From assembly GCF_036700095.1 (NCBI RefSeq), contig NZ_CP144918.1:683001-747000 (forward strand): 64,000 bases of DNA. Reading direction: 5' to 3'. The notes beneath the pieces are model-generated. The model was given only the letters and a program-made list of their open reading frames with translations. It was not told the origin of the DNA and searched no databases. Each line of letters opens with the position of its first letter. Positions within the stretch are counted from its first letter, which is position 1. This DNA is from Pelagerythrobacter marensis. GTDB taxonomy: Bacteria > Pseudomonadota > Alphaproteobacteria > Sphingomonadales > Sphingomonadaceae. Made by a program: the position numbers and the translations under genes. Below are positions 50,166 to 59,229 of the stretch, one piece after another.

Positions 50166-50837
50166 CTAGCCGCGCTGAAACCGCGAACGGTAATGCGCGG
50201 GATAGAGGCGCTCGAGCGCCGCGATCTTCGGCCGGTCCCAGCGTTCGACGTAGCGGTTGTCGGGATTCTTCGCGAGGAAATCCTGGTGTTTCGCCTCGGC
50301 CGGGAAGAAAGTCCGCGCGGGTTCGATCTTGGCGACGATCGGCCGGCTCCATTTGCCGGAGGCTTCCATCTGGGCGAGATAGGCGCCGGCAACGGCGCGC
50401 TGTTCGGCGCCGATCGGGATCAGCGCGGTGCGATAGTGCGCGCCGATATCGGGCCCCTGCCGGTTCTTCAGCGTCGGATCGGCCACGACCGAGAAGAAGA
50501 TGCGGACCAGTTCGTCGTACCGCACGACGGCGGGGTCGTAGACGACGCGCACGGCTTCCGCATGGTCGGTGACGCCGGAGGAAACGAGGTCGTAGCGCGC
50601 CTGGCGCTCGGCCCCGCCGTGATAGCCGGAAACCGCGCTCTTCACACCCTTGACGTGGCTGAAGACTCCTTCGACGCCCCAGAAGCAGCCGCCGGCGAAG
50701 ATTGCGGTTTTCAGTTCGCCGGTTTCGCGGGCGATTCGCTCGGCCGGCGGTGCCGCGACGATCGTTTCCGCTGCGTCCGCCGCGGGCTGGCAGGCGCCGA
50801 GCGCCAGCGAACCCGCGAGGACGAGGAGAGACCTCAC
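50166..50837 (-). CDS. msrA: Exported methionine-S-sulfoxide reductase
   Basis: A 223-residue enzyme that reduces the S form of methionine sulfoxide. Catalytic Cys51 is in GGCFWGVEG; YHGG and QGPDIGAHYRTAL are conserved. The N terminus is a lipoprotein signal (LALGAC, Cys16), so it acts in the periplasm like the exported MsrB of this window. The usual C-terminal recycling cysteines are not evident, so it may rely on another reductant. The GTG start overlaps the upstream small gene by four bases. Confidence 0.92.
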   Translation of the reverse strand: MRSLLVLAGSLALGACQPAADAAETIVAAPPAERIARETGELKTAIFAGGCFWGVEGVFSHVKGVKSAVSGYHGGAERQARYDLVSSGVTDHAEAVRVVYDPAVVRYDELVRIFFSVVADPTLKNRQGPDIGAHYRTALIPIGAEQRAVAGAYLAQMEASGKWSRPIVAKIEPARTFFPAEAKHQDFLAKNPDNRYVERWDRPKIAALERLYPAHYRSRFQRG

Positions 50838-50971
50838 CGCAGCTGCGCGGCTTCGGCCGGAGGAGCGATCGCGCCGACGATGTCGGGACCGGCCTGCAGG
50901 CCGACGAGCAGCGCCCCGGCGGCAAAGCCGATGGCGAAATTGCGGAACAGGTCGGTCTTGAACAGTTTCAT
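50834..50971 (-). CDS. Short membrane protein upstream of msrA
   Basis: A 45-residue peptide, MKLFKTDLFRNFAIG then FAAGALLVGLQAGPDIVG, with one hydrophobic helix and a small polar tail. The four-base GTGA overlap with msrA and a short charged start support that it is translated. Function is unknown; it may only couple or anchor. Confidence 0.55.
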   Translation of the reverse strand: MKLFKTDLFRNFAIGFAAGALLVGLQAGPDIVGAIAPPAEAAQLR

Positions 50972-51116
50972 GGCGTGGGTCTTCGTGCGAATCTCTTGGC
51001 TTTGCGACCTAGCAGGCCGCGCTTTCGTCAAGGTGAACGTGGGGTTCGGGCCGCGTTTACGAAAGGGCGAGCGGGCCCAGCGTTTCTTTCAGGGGGTAAA
51101 CCCGGGTGCGGCGATC

Positions 51117-52706
51117 CTAGTGGCGGAAATGCCGCATCCCGGTGAAGACCATCGCCAGACCCGCTTCGTTCGCGGCGGCGATCACCTCCTCGTCGCGGAT
51201 CGAGCCGCCCGGCTGGATCACCGCAGTCGCGCCGGCCTCCACCGCGGCGAGCAGTCCGTCCGCGAACGGGAAGAACGCGTCGGAGGCAACCGCGCTGCCG
51301 ACGGTTTGCGGGGCGTCCCAGCCGTGGGTCTGCGCCGCCTCGGCCGCCTTCATCGCCGCGATCCGGCTCGAATCGCGGCGGTTCATCTGGCCCGCGCCGA
51401 TGCCCGCGGTCGCGCCGTCCTTCGCATAGACGATCGCGTTCGACTTGACGTGACGCGCCACCGTCCAGGCGAACAGGCAATCCTGCAATTCCCGCTCGGT
51501 CGGCTCGCGTTCGGTCACCACTTTGAGATCGGCCTGCGCGATCGCACCGTTGTCGCGGCTCTGCACGAGCAGGCCGCCGGTGATCGGCTTGATCGACAGG
51601 CCGCCGCGGCGCGGATCGGGCAGATCGCCGGTGACGAGCAGGCGCAGGTTCTTCTTCTTCGCGAAAGCCGTGCGCGCATCGTCGCTCACCGAAGGCGCAA
51701 TTACGACTTCGGTGAAGATCTCGCAGATCGCTTCCGCCGTCGGCCCGTCGAGCTCGGTGTTGACGCAGACGATCCCGCCGAAGGCGGAAACGCTGTCGCA
51801 GGCGAGCGCTGCGTCCCACGCTTCGCGCAAGGTCGCGCGCCGGGCGACGCCGCAGGGGTTCGCGTGCTTGACGATCACGACTGCCGGATCGCCGCCCGCA
51901 AATTCGGCGCACAGTTCGAGCGCGGCGTCGGCGTCGTTGTAGTTGTTGTAGCTGAGCGCCTTGCCCTGGAGCTGCTCGGCCTGCGCAATGCCGCGCGCGT
52001 GCGGGCCGACGGGCGTATAGAGCGCGGCCTGCTGATGCGGGTTCTCGCCATAACGCAGCTCGGCCACACGGTGGCCGTCGACCGCCAGCATGTCGGGAAA
52101 GGCCTGCCCCTGATCGACGTTGGCGAACCATTGAGCGATCATCGAATCGTAGGCGGCAGTCGCGGCGAAGGCCTTGGCCGCCATCTTGCGGCGGAATGCG
52201 AGCGACGTGCCGCCGTCGTGCGCGGCCAGTTCGTCCAGCAGGTCGTCGTAATCCGCCGGATCGGTCACGATGGTAACGAACTGGTGGTTCTTCGCGGCGG
52301 AGCGGACCATGCTGGGCCCGCCGATATCGATATTCTCTATGATCTCCTCGCGCCCGGCGCCGCGCGCGACGGTCGCCTCGAACGGATAGAGGTTGACGAC
52401 GACCAGATCGATCGCGCCGATGTCGTGCGCCTCCATCGCCGCGGCATGTTCGGGGTTGTCGCGCACCGCCAGCAGGCCGCCGTGGACCATCGGATGCAGC
52501 GTCTTGACCCGCCCGTCCATCATCTCGGGAAAGCCGGTGAGGTCGGAGACGTCGCGCACCTCCAGCCCGGCGTCGCGCAGCGCCCGCGCGGTGCCGCCGG
52601 TCGAAATCAGCTCGACCCCGGCCCGGGCCAGCCGGGTGCCGAGATCCACGAGGCCGCCCTTGTCGGACACCGACAGAAGTGCCCGCCTGATCGTCACGTC
52701 GCTCAC
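51117..52706 (-). CDS. purH: Bifunctional AICAR formyltransferase / IMP cyclohydrolase
   Basis: A 529-residue enzyme performing the last two steps of purine synthesis. The IMP cyclohydrolase half ([31 protein letters not shown]) and the formyltransferase half ([24 protein letters not shown], ending [31 protein letters not shown], split at GGSIRDEE and MRHFRH) are complete. The GTG start at 52706 is nine bases after the heparinase-like stop. Confidence 0.97.
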   Translation of the reverse strand: MSDVTIRRALLSVSDKGGLVDLGTRLARAGVELISTGGTARALRDAGLEVRDVSDLTGFPEMMDGRVKTLHPMVHGGLLAVRDNPEHAAAMEAHDIGAIDLVVVNLYPFEATVARGAGREEIIENIDIGGPSMVRSAAKNHQFVTIVTDPADYDDLLDELAAHDGGTSLAFRRKMAAKAFAATAAYDSMIAQWFANVDQGQAFPDMLAVDGHRVAELRYGENPHQQAALYTPVGPHARGIAQAEQLQGKALSYNNYNDADAALELCAEFAGGDPAVVIVKHANPCGVARRATLREAWDAALACDSVSAFGGIVCVNTELDGPTAEAICEIFTEVVIAPSVSDDARTAFAKKKNLRLLVTGDLPDPRRGGLSIKPITGGLLVQSRDNGAIAQADLKVVTEREPTERELQDCLFAWTVARHVKSNAIVYAKDGATAGIGAGQMNRRDSSRIAAMKAAEAAQTHGWDAPQTVGSAVASDAFFPFADGLLAAVEAGATAVIQPGGSIRDEEVIAAANEAGLAMVFTGMRHFRH

Positions 52707-52715
52707 AATCGAAAT

Positions 52716-54578
52716 CTATCCCATCTTCTTGAACAGCCAGGAGAAATTTCCCCCGCTGCGTGATGTCATTCCCTGGATGACCAGTTGTTCGACCGGATGG
52801 GCCCTGCCCTGCCCGTCGACCCACAGGCTTTCCTCGATCGACAGTTCGCCGCCGTTGTCGCCGCGAGCGAGGCGGAATTGCCAGAAGCTGCCGTCCGGCA
52901 GGGCCAGTCCCGCGCCCAGCTTGTCGTCCGACAGGCCGACCTCGACCCCGCGGCCGAGGTGGAAGCGAATCGCATAGCCGATCTTCCCGCGCTTGCCCGT
53001 CTTGCCGGCGGGAAGCAACACGTCCTCGCCCCGCAATTCGTGCCCGTTGTCGCGCAGGATCAGGATGCGGCGATGGATCAGGCCGTGCCGCGCGGCATAG
53101 CCGTCGTGGCTTGCCTCGATCCGCGTTGCGCTGCCGCCGTTCAGTTCGAGCACGCGGCGGTCGATCTCGACTTCGTTCACACCGGTGCCGAGCTTGCCGT
53201 GCAGCAGAACGGCGGTCGAATTCGCGTCGTCGAGCACGAGTGTCGAATGCGCCGCCGTCCCGCGCAGGCCCTGTTCGATCCGCACCGGCACCTGCCCGCC
53301 GGCGAAAGCCGCCCCGCCGCAGTTGACCACGATCCGCTGCTCGCCGGCGGAGAATTCGAAGGCGAGCGTCGATGCGCAGCCGGCGCGGGCGTGGCGGGGC
53401 AACGGCGGCGGCGCGGCGTCGAACACCAGCACGGACTTGCGCGCGGCGACCCGTTGATAGCCCCATTGGCGCGCGTCCTTGAGCGGACGGGTGCGCACGC
53501 CGCTCGCTTCGATCAGCGCGGCGACCCGTTCGGCGCGCACTGCGCCGGCGCCCTGCCAGTTGCCGAGCCCGCCGTCGCCGTGGAGCAGCGAAAGCAGCGG
53601 CGGGACGAGCAGTTCCAGCATCGTGCCGACGAACGGCGGCGGTTCGCGTTTCACCGCGCGATAACAGGCGCGCAAGTCGATCAGCGCCGCAATGGCGTCG
53701 ATCTGCGCGAGCGGGCTGCGCGAAAGCACCCCGCCATCTTCCGCCACCAGTTCGCCCAGGGCGCGGGCCAGCCCGGCTTCGGCATAGAGCCGGCGCGGCT
53801 TGCCGTCCGGCAGCAGGAGGCCGGCGGCGACCAGCGCGGTCCAGCCTGCGACGGCGCCCGGTCCGTCGGGCGCCCGCGCCACTTTCCGGTCGAGCCAGCG
53901 GGCGGCTTCGGAAATGGCGGACAGCACCCGGCCGCGGAGCTGCGTGCCTTCGCCCGAAAGAATCAGCGGAGCGAAGACCAGCCAGTTGCGCAGGCGATGG
54001 CCGACATGCTCCACTTCCCATGCCGGGCCCTTGCCCGGCGCGGGGTTGGCATCGAGCCAGGCGCGCAGCACCCGCTCCGCCGTCGCGGCGCATTGTTCGC
54101 GCGGCGCACTGGCGGCAAGATCGCGCAGCCATCCGAAACCGTGCACGACGCGCTCGAACGGCGGCGTCAGGCGCGTGCTCGATTCGAACTCCATCTGCGC
54201 GATCGGCGCCTTGACGCCATGGACCAGGAAGTGCCCCGCGCGCAGCGCGACCCCGGCCGCACGATCGCCTTCGAGCGGGCTTTCCACCGTGCCCAGCAGC
54301 CGGGGCCGTGCCGCCTTGGCAAACGGCGCGGTCAGCGTGGAGCCGGGGACTCCGAGGCGATAGGCGAACCGTATCAGCGCCTCGCCCGCGTCGAGGCGGG
54401 GCGGCGCGAGATCGGACAGGACCAGCGCGCGGCCCGGTTCGAGCAGTTCGCGGCGATCCGCCTCGCCGCGAACGAGCGGCTCGCCGGGGCCTTCGTCCAG
54501 TGGCAGGGCCGGCGAGTCTCGGCGACCGGCGTCGGAACGGCGGACGCCTGGCTCTGCCAGCGACGCCGCCTCGGCCAT
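52716..54578 (-). CDS. Heparinase II/III-like protein
   Basis: A 620-residue protein with an all-alpha toroid N-terminal half and a heparinase II/III beta-sandwich C-terminal half (AHSTLVLDDANSTAV, ASHDGYAARHGLIHRR). ERVLRAWLDANP and the Tyr/His residues of the lyase site are recognisable in YAARHGLIHRR. In alphaproteobacteria the gene commonly lies between rpe and purH and the substrate is unclear. No signal peptide was seen. It overlaps rpe by one base (TGATG). Confidence 0.82.
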   Translation of the reverse strand: MAEAASLAEPGVRRSDAGRRDSPALPLDEGPGEPLVRGEADRRELLEPGRALVLSDLAPPRLDAGEALIRFAYRLGVPGSTLTAPFAKAARPRLLGTVESPLEGDRAAGVALRAGHFLVHGVKAPIAQMEFESSTRLTPPFERVVHGFGWLRDLAASAPREQCAATAERVLRAWLDANPAPGKGPAWEVEHVGHRLRNWLVFAPLILSGEGTQLRGRVLSAISEAARWLDRKVARAPDGPGAVAGWTALVAAGLLLPDGKPRRLYAEAGLARALGELVAEDGGVLSRSPLAQIDAIAALIDLRACYRAVKREPPPFVGTMLELLVPPLLSLLHGDGGLGNWQGAGAVRAERVAALIEASGVRTRPLKDARQWGYQRVAARKSVLVFDAAPPPLPRHARAGCASTLAFEFSAGEQRIVVNCGGAAFAGGQVPVRIEQGLRGTAAHSTLVLDDANSTAVLLHGKLGTGVNEVEIDRRVLELNGGSATRIEASHDGYAARHGLIHRRILILRDNGHELRGEDVLLPAGKTGKRGKIGYAIRFHLGRGVEVGLSDDKLGAGLALPDGSFWQFRLARGDNGGELSIEESLWVDGQGRAHPVEQLVIQGMTSRSGGNFSWLFKKMG

Positions 54579-55240
54579 CAGCGCGCCTCCTTCAGCGCGG
54601 CGATATTGGCGGCATACCGCTCCGGCCCGCCTGCGAAGGTCGCGGAGCCGGCGACCAGGACGTCGGCCCCCGCATCGACGCAGAGGCGGGCGGTGTCGCG
54701 ATTGACGCCGCCGTCGACCTCGAGATGGATCGCGCGGCCCGTGGCGTCGATCAGGCGCCGGATCGCCTCGATCTTGCGCAACTGGCTGTCGATGAAGCTC
54801 TGCCCGCCGAAGCCGGGATTGACGCTCATCACCAGCACGAGGTCGGCCAGATCGAGCAGATATTCCAGCGCGTCCACCGGGGTGCCCGGGTTCAGCACCA
54901 CGCCGGCCTTCTTGCCCAGCCCGCGGATGGCCTGGAGCGTGCGGTGCGTGTGCGGCCCCGCTTCGGGATGGACGGTGATGATATCGGCCCCCGCTTCGGC
55001 AAAAGCCTCCAGATAAGAGTCGACCGGGGAAATCATCAGATGCACGTCGAACGGCTTGTCGGTGTGCGGGCGCAGGGCCTTCACGACGGCGGGGCCGATG
55101 GTGATGTTGGGCACGTAATGCCCGTCCATCACGTCGATATGGATCCAGTCCGCCCCGGCGGCGTCGATCGCGCGCACTTCTTCGCCGAGCCGGGCGAAGT
55201 CGGCCGAGAGAATGGAAGGGGAAACGAGCGGAACGGTCAT
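54578..55240 (-). CDS. rpe: Ribulose-phosphate 3-epimerase
   Basis: A 220-residue TIM-barrel enzyme interconverting ribulose-5- and xylulose-5-phosphate. [37 protein letters not shown] and [12 protein letters not shown] are the conserved active-site blocks, and EVDGGVN ends with the second catalytic Asp. The ATG at 55240 gives the family start. It heads the rpe-heparinase-purH transcript. Confidence 0.96.
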   Translation of the reverse strand: MTVPLVSPSILSADFARLGEEVRAIDAAGADWIHIDVMDGHYVPNITIGPAVVKALRPHTDKPFDVHLMISPVDSYLEAFAEAGADIITVHPEAGPHTHRTLQAIRGLGKKAGVVLNPGTPVDALEYLLDLADLVLVMSVNPGFGGQSFIDSQLRKIEAIRRLIDATGRAIHLEVDGGVNRDTARLCVDAGADVLVAGSATFAGGPERYAANIAALKEAR

Positions 55241-55519
55241 TGTCGATCGCGTTGCAGCGGTGGTCAACGCCCGCCTAGATGGCGCGCCGAATCGCGACAA
55301 GCACCCGGGAGACGCTTTTCCACACCGCACCTGCAGGCGGAGCCGCAGGCGCGGCGGTTCGGGCAAGCGGGCTACCCGGCCTGTACGATCAATTCAGCGG
55401 CAATTCAGGGCGTTTCGCGCAGGTTCGCGCTTCACGGGCGGAAAGCGCGCCGGCGTGCTAGGGCAGGCTGCGCGATTCGATTTCGGCCAGTTCCCCGCCA
55501 TTACGGATTGAAACGAACG

Positions 55520-56017
55520 ATGACATTCAGGACGACGTTACGCATCGCTGCCGGGACCGCGCTTGCCGCCGGTCTGGTCGCGAGCCTGCCTGCCAATGCC
55601 TATCGGCAGGAGATTTCGAACGATCTGTCGCGCTGCGCCGCGGGCAACGGCCCGTCGGTGAAGGTGACCGTAACCGGGATCAAGGCCTCGCGCGGGACCA
55701 TGCGGGTCCAGACCTATCGCGGCAACGGGAGCGAGTGGCTGGCCAAGGGCAAGTGGCTCCACCGGGTCGAGGCGCCCGCGCGGCGCGGCACGATGACGTT
55801 CTGCCTGCCCGTGCCGGCGGCCGGGACTTATGCGGTGGCCGTGCGCCACGACGTCAACGGCAACGGCGATACGGACTTGCGCGAAGATGGCGGCGGCATG
55901 TCCAACAACCCCAGCATCAACATCTTCAACCTCGGCAAGCCGAGTTACAAGAAAACCGCTTTTTCTGTCGGCAACGAGGTCAAGGCGATCACCATCACGA
56001 TGAAATACTGGGGCTAG
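55520..56017 (+). CDS. DUF2141 exported protein
   Basis: A 165-residue periplasmic protein with a signal peptide (IAAGTALAAGLVASLPANAY). DUF2141 core: VKVTVTGIKASRGTMRVQTY, then TYAVAVRHDVNGNGDTDL and GGGMSNNPSINIFNLGKPSYKKTAF, given in pieces. Function is unknown; members are often beside carotenoid or phytoene genes in other sphingomonads. The 279-base gap before it (55241-55519) holds no clear promoter; TACGAT at 55384-55389 is the best -10. Confidence 0.8.
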   Translation: MTFRTTLRIAAGTALAAGLVASLPANAYRQEISNDLSRCAAGNGPSVKVTVTGIKASRGTMRVQTYRGNGSEWLAKGKWLHRVEAPARRGTMTFCLPVPAAGTYAVAVRHDVNGNGDTDLREDGGGMSNNPSINIFNLGKPSYKKTAFSVGNEVKAITITMKYWG

Positions 56018-56034
56018 TTCCGGTCGCGGCACGG

Positions 56035-56064
56035 GGCCGGTGCCGCTCCGCCGAAAACACTCTA
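56035..56064 (-). repeat. Convergent-junction repeat, copy E (truncated)
   Basis: On the minus strand it starts with the TAG stop of the gene ending at 56062, then AGTGTTTTCGGC, GGAGCGGCACCGGCCCC. Compared with the other copies about eight bases of the central hairpin are missing. Confidence 0.75.
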
Positions 56065-56955
56065 GCGCCGCCCGCGTTCGCGCCAGACGCGGAACAACAC
56101 TGCGGGCGCGGCGAGCACCGGGTGCCGCTCGCGCCAGGGCGTCAGTTCGACCGGCACGCCCGTATGCCGCTCGATCTTCCACGCGGCGTAGCGCGCCGCG
56201 CCGTCGAACGTGGTGCTGGCCTTGAGCAGGCGCGCGACGTTGAGCGGCTTGCCCAGGCGCCGCCGCCGCGACCACCAGCGCAGCACGCGGCGGCGTTCGC
56301 CAGGGGGCAGGTGCGGCGCGAGACGATCCCCTTCGTGCGCGAAGGGAATCCCCTGCGCCTGCCAGGCAAGCGGCAGCAGCCCGTCGAAATGGGCGGCGTT
56401 GACCGCCAGGATCGAATCCTCGCGCCCCGGCTTCTCGACCCGGAATTCGGCCCGGTAGGTGGCGCGGAACAGCGCCCGCCAGAAATCGGCCGCGGTTCCG
56501 CTTTCCGGGCCCAGGGCAGCGGCCAGACGCGCCGCGGTTCGCGCGGCATCGGCCACGGCCCCGATCACGCGCTCCCGCCAGCGATCGCCCTCGACCCAAA
56601 CGAGCGCGCTCGGCTGGACGAAGCGCGCCCAGATCGTGGTGTCGCGGCTGTCCCCGCGCGCTGCGCGCTCGAAGGTGGAGAGGGCCATCCGCGCGACCTT
56701 GGCCCGCAGGATGCGTCCCTCGTGCTGCCATTCGTGATAGCTGACGCGCGGCCAGATGCGCTCGCGCTGCTTTCCCGGCAGCAGGAGGTAGAAGTCGAGC
56801 ACCCCCTCCAGCTCGCCGGTGCGCAGATTGGAGCCGTAGAACAACGCCGCACATGCGCCCGCATCCTCGGCCAGATGCGCCGCGAAAGCGGCAACCCCGG
56901 GGGCGACCGCCGCGTCGAGCTGTTGCCCGATCCGGTGCCGGAGCGTCTCGGTCAC
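56062..56955 (-). CDS. Possible Tam41-like nucleotidyltransferase
   Basis: A 297-residue soluble protein without signal peptide. Near the N terminus, ALFYGSNLRTGELEGVLDFYLL has the GS...DF pattern of the nucleotidyltransferase fold as in Tam41, the mitochondrial CDP-diacylglycerol synthase (GS at 41-42, DF at 54-55). A basic middle section follows, and the C terminus is arginine-rich. It overlaps by four bases the lipid-kinase-like gene, which would make its possible substrate, phosphatidic acid. No earlier characterisation is known to me; this is a motif and context inference. GTG 56955 is the start. Confidence 0.5.
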   Translation of the reverse strand: MTETLRHRIGQQLDAAVAPGVAAFAAHLAEDAGACAALFYGSNLRTGELEGVLDFYLLLPGKQRERIWPRVSYHEWQHEGRILRAKVARMALSTFERAARGDSRDTTIWARFVQPSALVWVEGDRWRERVIGAVADAARTAARLAAALGPESGTAADFWRALFRATYRAEFRVEKPGREDSILAVNAAHFDGLLPLAWQAQGIPFAHEGDRLAPHLPPGERRRVLRWWSRRRRLGKPLNVARLLKASTTFDGAARYAAWKIERHTGVPVELTPWRERHPVLAAPAVLFRVWRERGRR

Positions 56956-57926
56956 GGGACGAGGAAGCGCAGTTCGGGGCCGGACGACAGGCGATAGCGT
57001 CCCGCCGGAAAGGCCTCGCCGTCGAGGATGATCTCGTCCGCGACCGCAATGTCCACCGGGTCCGCGGTCAGCCGGTGCAGCCCCCATTGCTCAAGCCACG
57101 CCGGTCCGTGCCCGGTCAGAGCGGCGGGCATTCGCAGCAGCAGGCGGCGCTTCGGGTGATCGACCACGATCAGTTTCAGTCCCGCCCGCAGATCGCCGAA
57201 GGGCTTCAGGCCGGCGGGGAAACGCTCCAGCGTCGATGCCAGCACGAAATGGCGCCGCGCCGGATCGCCCATTGCGCTGCGCGGCATCGCCTGCCCTTCG
57301 GGCCCGAGGGCGATCTGCATTTCCACCCCGCGCCGCCAGGCGTTGCGGTCGGTGCCCAGCAGCGCCTGCAGCACGCCCCAGGCGGCGGTGACCCCGACCG
57401 CGAGGCTGTCGAACGCGCCCAGCCGGTGCGCGTCCTGCCCCGCGCGGATACCCGAAGTGTAGGCACCCGCGCCGAAGATGAAGCCGAGCATGGCCGGGGC
57501 CTCGCGGTCGAGCGGCTCGACCCGCAGCGGCCGGCGAACGATGCGCCGGGCGGCGGGCCAGGCCGATATGGCCGCGCCGATCGTCCAGCCCGAAGGCGCG
57601 CCGAGATCGACGTTGAGCGCATTGGTCTTGCCCTTGGGCAGCACGGCGAGATCGGGCCAGGCGTCGCCGAATACCGGCAGACCCGCGGTCAGGACGTCGC
57701 GCACCGTGCCGTCGCCGCCGTTGATGACGAGGTAGTCGATCCCGCGCGCGGCAAAGCGCGCCAGCGCGTCCTGCAGGCTGGCGGTATCGGCCGGCTGGGC
57801 GACGAAGATATTCGCGCGCACGCCCAGGTTCAGGTCCTGCCCGCGGTTGCGGTGGCTGCGCGGGTTGTAGATCACCCCGACAGAGGGCGCCTCGGTCGCA
57901 GGGTGGGTGGCGTCGGCGGGAGTCAT
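56952..57926 (-). CDS. Diacylglycerol kinase-like lipid kinase
   Basis: A 324-residue protein of the DAGK catalytic family. GVIYNPRSHRNRG is the nucleotide-binding start, INGGDGTVRDVL (GGDGT at 70-74) the catalytic loop, and LPKGKTNALNVDLGAPS the next loop, where most members have GTGNDFA. The change suggests an unusual substrate. It is downstream of nothing on its strand within 80 bases and overlaps the Tam41-like gene by four bases. Confidence 0.85.
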   Translation of the reverse strand: MTPADATHPATEAPSVGVIYNPRSHRNRGQDLNLGVRANIFVAQPADTASLQDALARFAARGIDYLVINGGDGTVRDVLTAGLPVFGDAWPDLAVLPKGKTNALNVDLGAPSGWTIGAAISAWPAARRIVRRPLRVEPLDREAPAMLGFIFGAGAYTSGIRAGQDAHRLGAFDSLAVGVTAAWGVLQALLGTDRNAWRRGVEMQIALGPEGQAMPRSAMGDPARRHFVLASTLERFPAGLKPFGDLRAGLKLIVVDHPKRRLLLRMPAALTGHGPAWLEQWGLHRLTADPVDIAVADEIILDGEAFPAGRYRLSSGPELRFLVP

Positions 57927-58010
57927 CCCGCAGCCCTTAGCCGCTGGGACCGGGTGGGATACAGGTCTTTTCGCTTCATGCGGAGGAGGCCCTGCCCTAT
58001 CGTGGCGCAT

Positions 58011-59222
58011 ATGCTGCATCCCGATCTGCTCGATTCCGCCCGCGCGCTCTCCGACCGCATCGTCGCCCTGCGGCGGGCGATTCATGCCGAGCCCGAGCTG
58101 GGCCTCCACACCCCCCGGACGATGGCCAAAGTGCGCGAGGCGCTGGCGCATCTGCCGCTCGAATGGCGCGAAGGCACTTCCACCACAGGGCAGGTCGCCG
58201 TGTTGAGAGGGGGCGGCGAGGGGCGCCGCGTCCTGCTGCGCGGCGACATGGATGCGCTGCCGATGGCGGAGGAAACCGGGCTCGACTTCGCATCGACGAT
58301 CGCGGGGCGGATGCACGCCTGCGGCCACGACACGCACACCGCCATGCTGGCCGGCGCGGCGGAACTGCTGGCCGGCCTGCGCGAAAGCTTCGCGGGGGAG
58401 ATCCTGTTCATGTTCCAGCCGGGGGAGGAGGGGTTTCACGGCGCCCGGTTCATGCTGGAAGACGGGCTGCTGGGCGGCGAGCACCATGGCCCGCTGCCCG
58501 ATGCCGCCTTCGCGCTGCATATCATGCCCAACGCGCCGCACGGGGTCTTTGCCGGCCGGGCCGGGCCGCTGATGGCGGCAGCCGACCAGTTCGACATCGT
58601 CGTGACCGGCAAGGGCGGCCACGCCTCCATGCCGCACGAGACGCGCGATCCGGTGCCGGCGGCCTGCGCGATCGTGACCGCGCTCCAGGCGATGGTGACC
58701 CGCCGCTTCGACGCCGCCGACGCGGTGGTCGTCACCGTGACCCAGCTGGATGCGGGGACGGCGCACAATATCGTTCCCGACAATGCCCGCCTGCGGGGCA
58801 CGATCCGCACGCTCTCGGCGAAGCACCGCGCCGCCGTGCACGCGGCCATGGCCGAAGTAGCCGGCGGGGTGGCTGCCGCGCACGGGGTGGCGGCCGAGGT
58901 GACGATCACCGAAGGGTTCCCCGTCACCGTCTGCGACGAGCGCGCGGTGGCCACGGGCCGGGCGGTCGCGGCCGAGGCCTTCGGCGAGGGTGCCTGGCGC
59001 GAGCTGCCGGCGCCGATCATGGGGGCGGAGGATTTCGCCTATGTGATCGAGAAAGTCCCGGGGGCGATGTTCTTCCTTGGGGTCGCCCGCGAAGGCGAGG
59101 ACTGGCGCCAGTGCTGCGGCATTCACAGCCCGCGCATGATGGTCGACGAAAGCGCGCTGCCCCACGGCACCGCGATGCTGGCGGGATGCGCGCTGCGCTT
59201 CCTCCAGCACGGGTTCGGCTAG
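58011..59222 (+). CDS. M20-family amidohydrolase
   Basis: A 403-residue dinuclear-zinc hydrolase of the hippurate/IAA-amino-acid type. LRGDMDALPMAEETGLDF, MHACGHDTHTAMLAGAAELL, FQPGEEGFHGARFMLEDG and GAEDFAYV are the family blocks, with the metal-binding Cys in HACGHD. It removes acyl groups from amino acids. The start is uncertain: ATG 58011 fits the family, but GTG 58002 and ATG 57978 are in frame and closer to a GGAGGAGG site. Confidence 0.87.
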   Translation: MLHPDLLDSARALSDRIVALRRAIHAEPELGLHTPRTMAKVREALAHLPLEWREGTSTTGQVAVLRGGGEGRRVLLRGDMDALPMAEETGLDFASTIAGRMHACGHDTHTAMLAGAAELLAGLRESFAGEILFMFQPGEEGFHGARFMLEDGLLGGEHHGPLPDAAFALHIMPNAPHGVFAGRAGPLMAAADQFDIVVTGKGGHASMPHETRDPVPAACAIVTALQAMVTRRFDAADAVVVTVTQLDAGTAHNIVPDNARLRGTIRTLSAKHRAAVHAAMAEVAGGVAAAHGVAAEVTITEGFPVTVCDERAVATGRAVAAEAFGEGAWRELPAPIMGAEDFAYVIEKVPGAMFFLGVAREGEDWRQCCGIHSPRMMVDESALPHGTAMLAGCALRFLQHGFG

Positions 59223-59229
59223 GCGCGCC

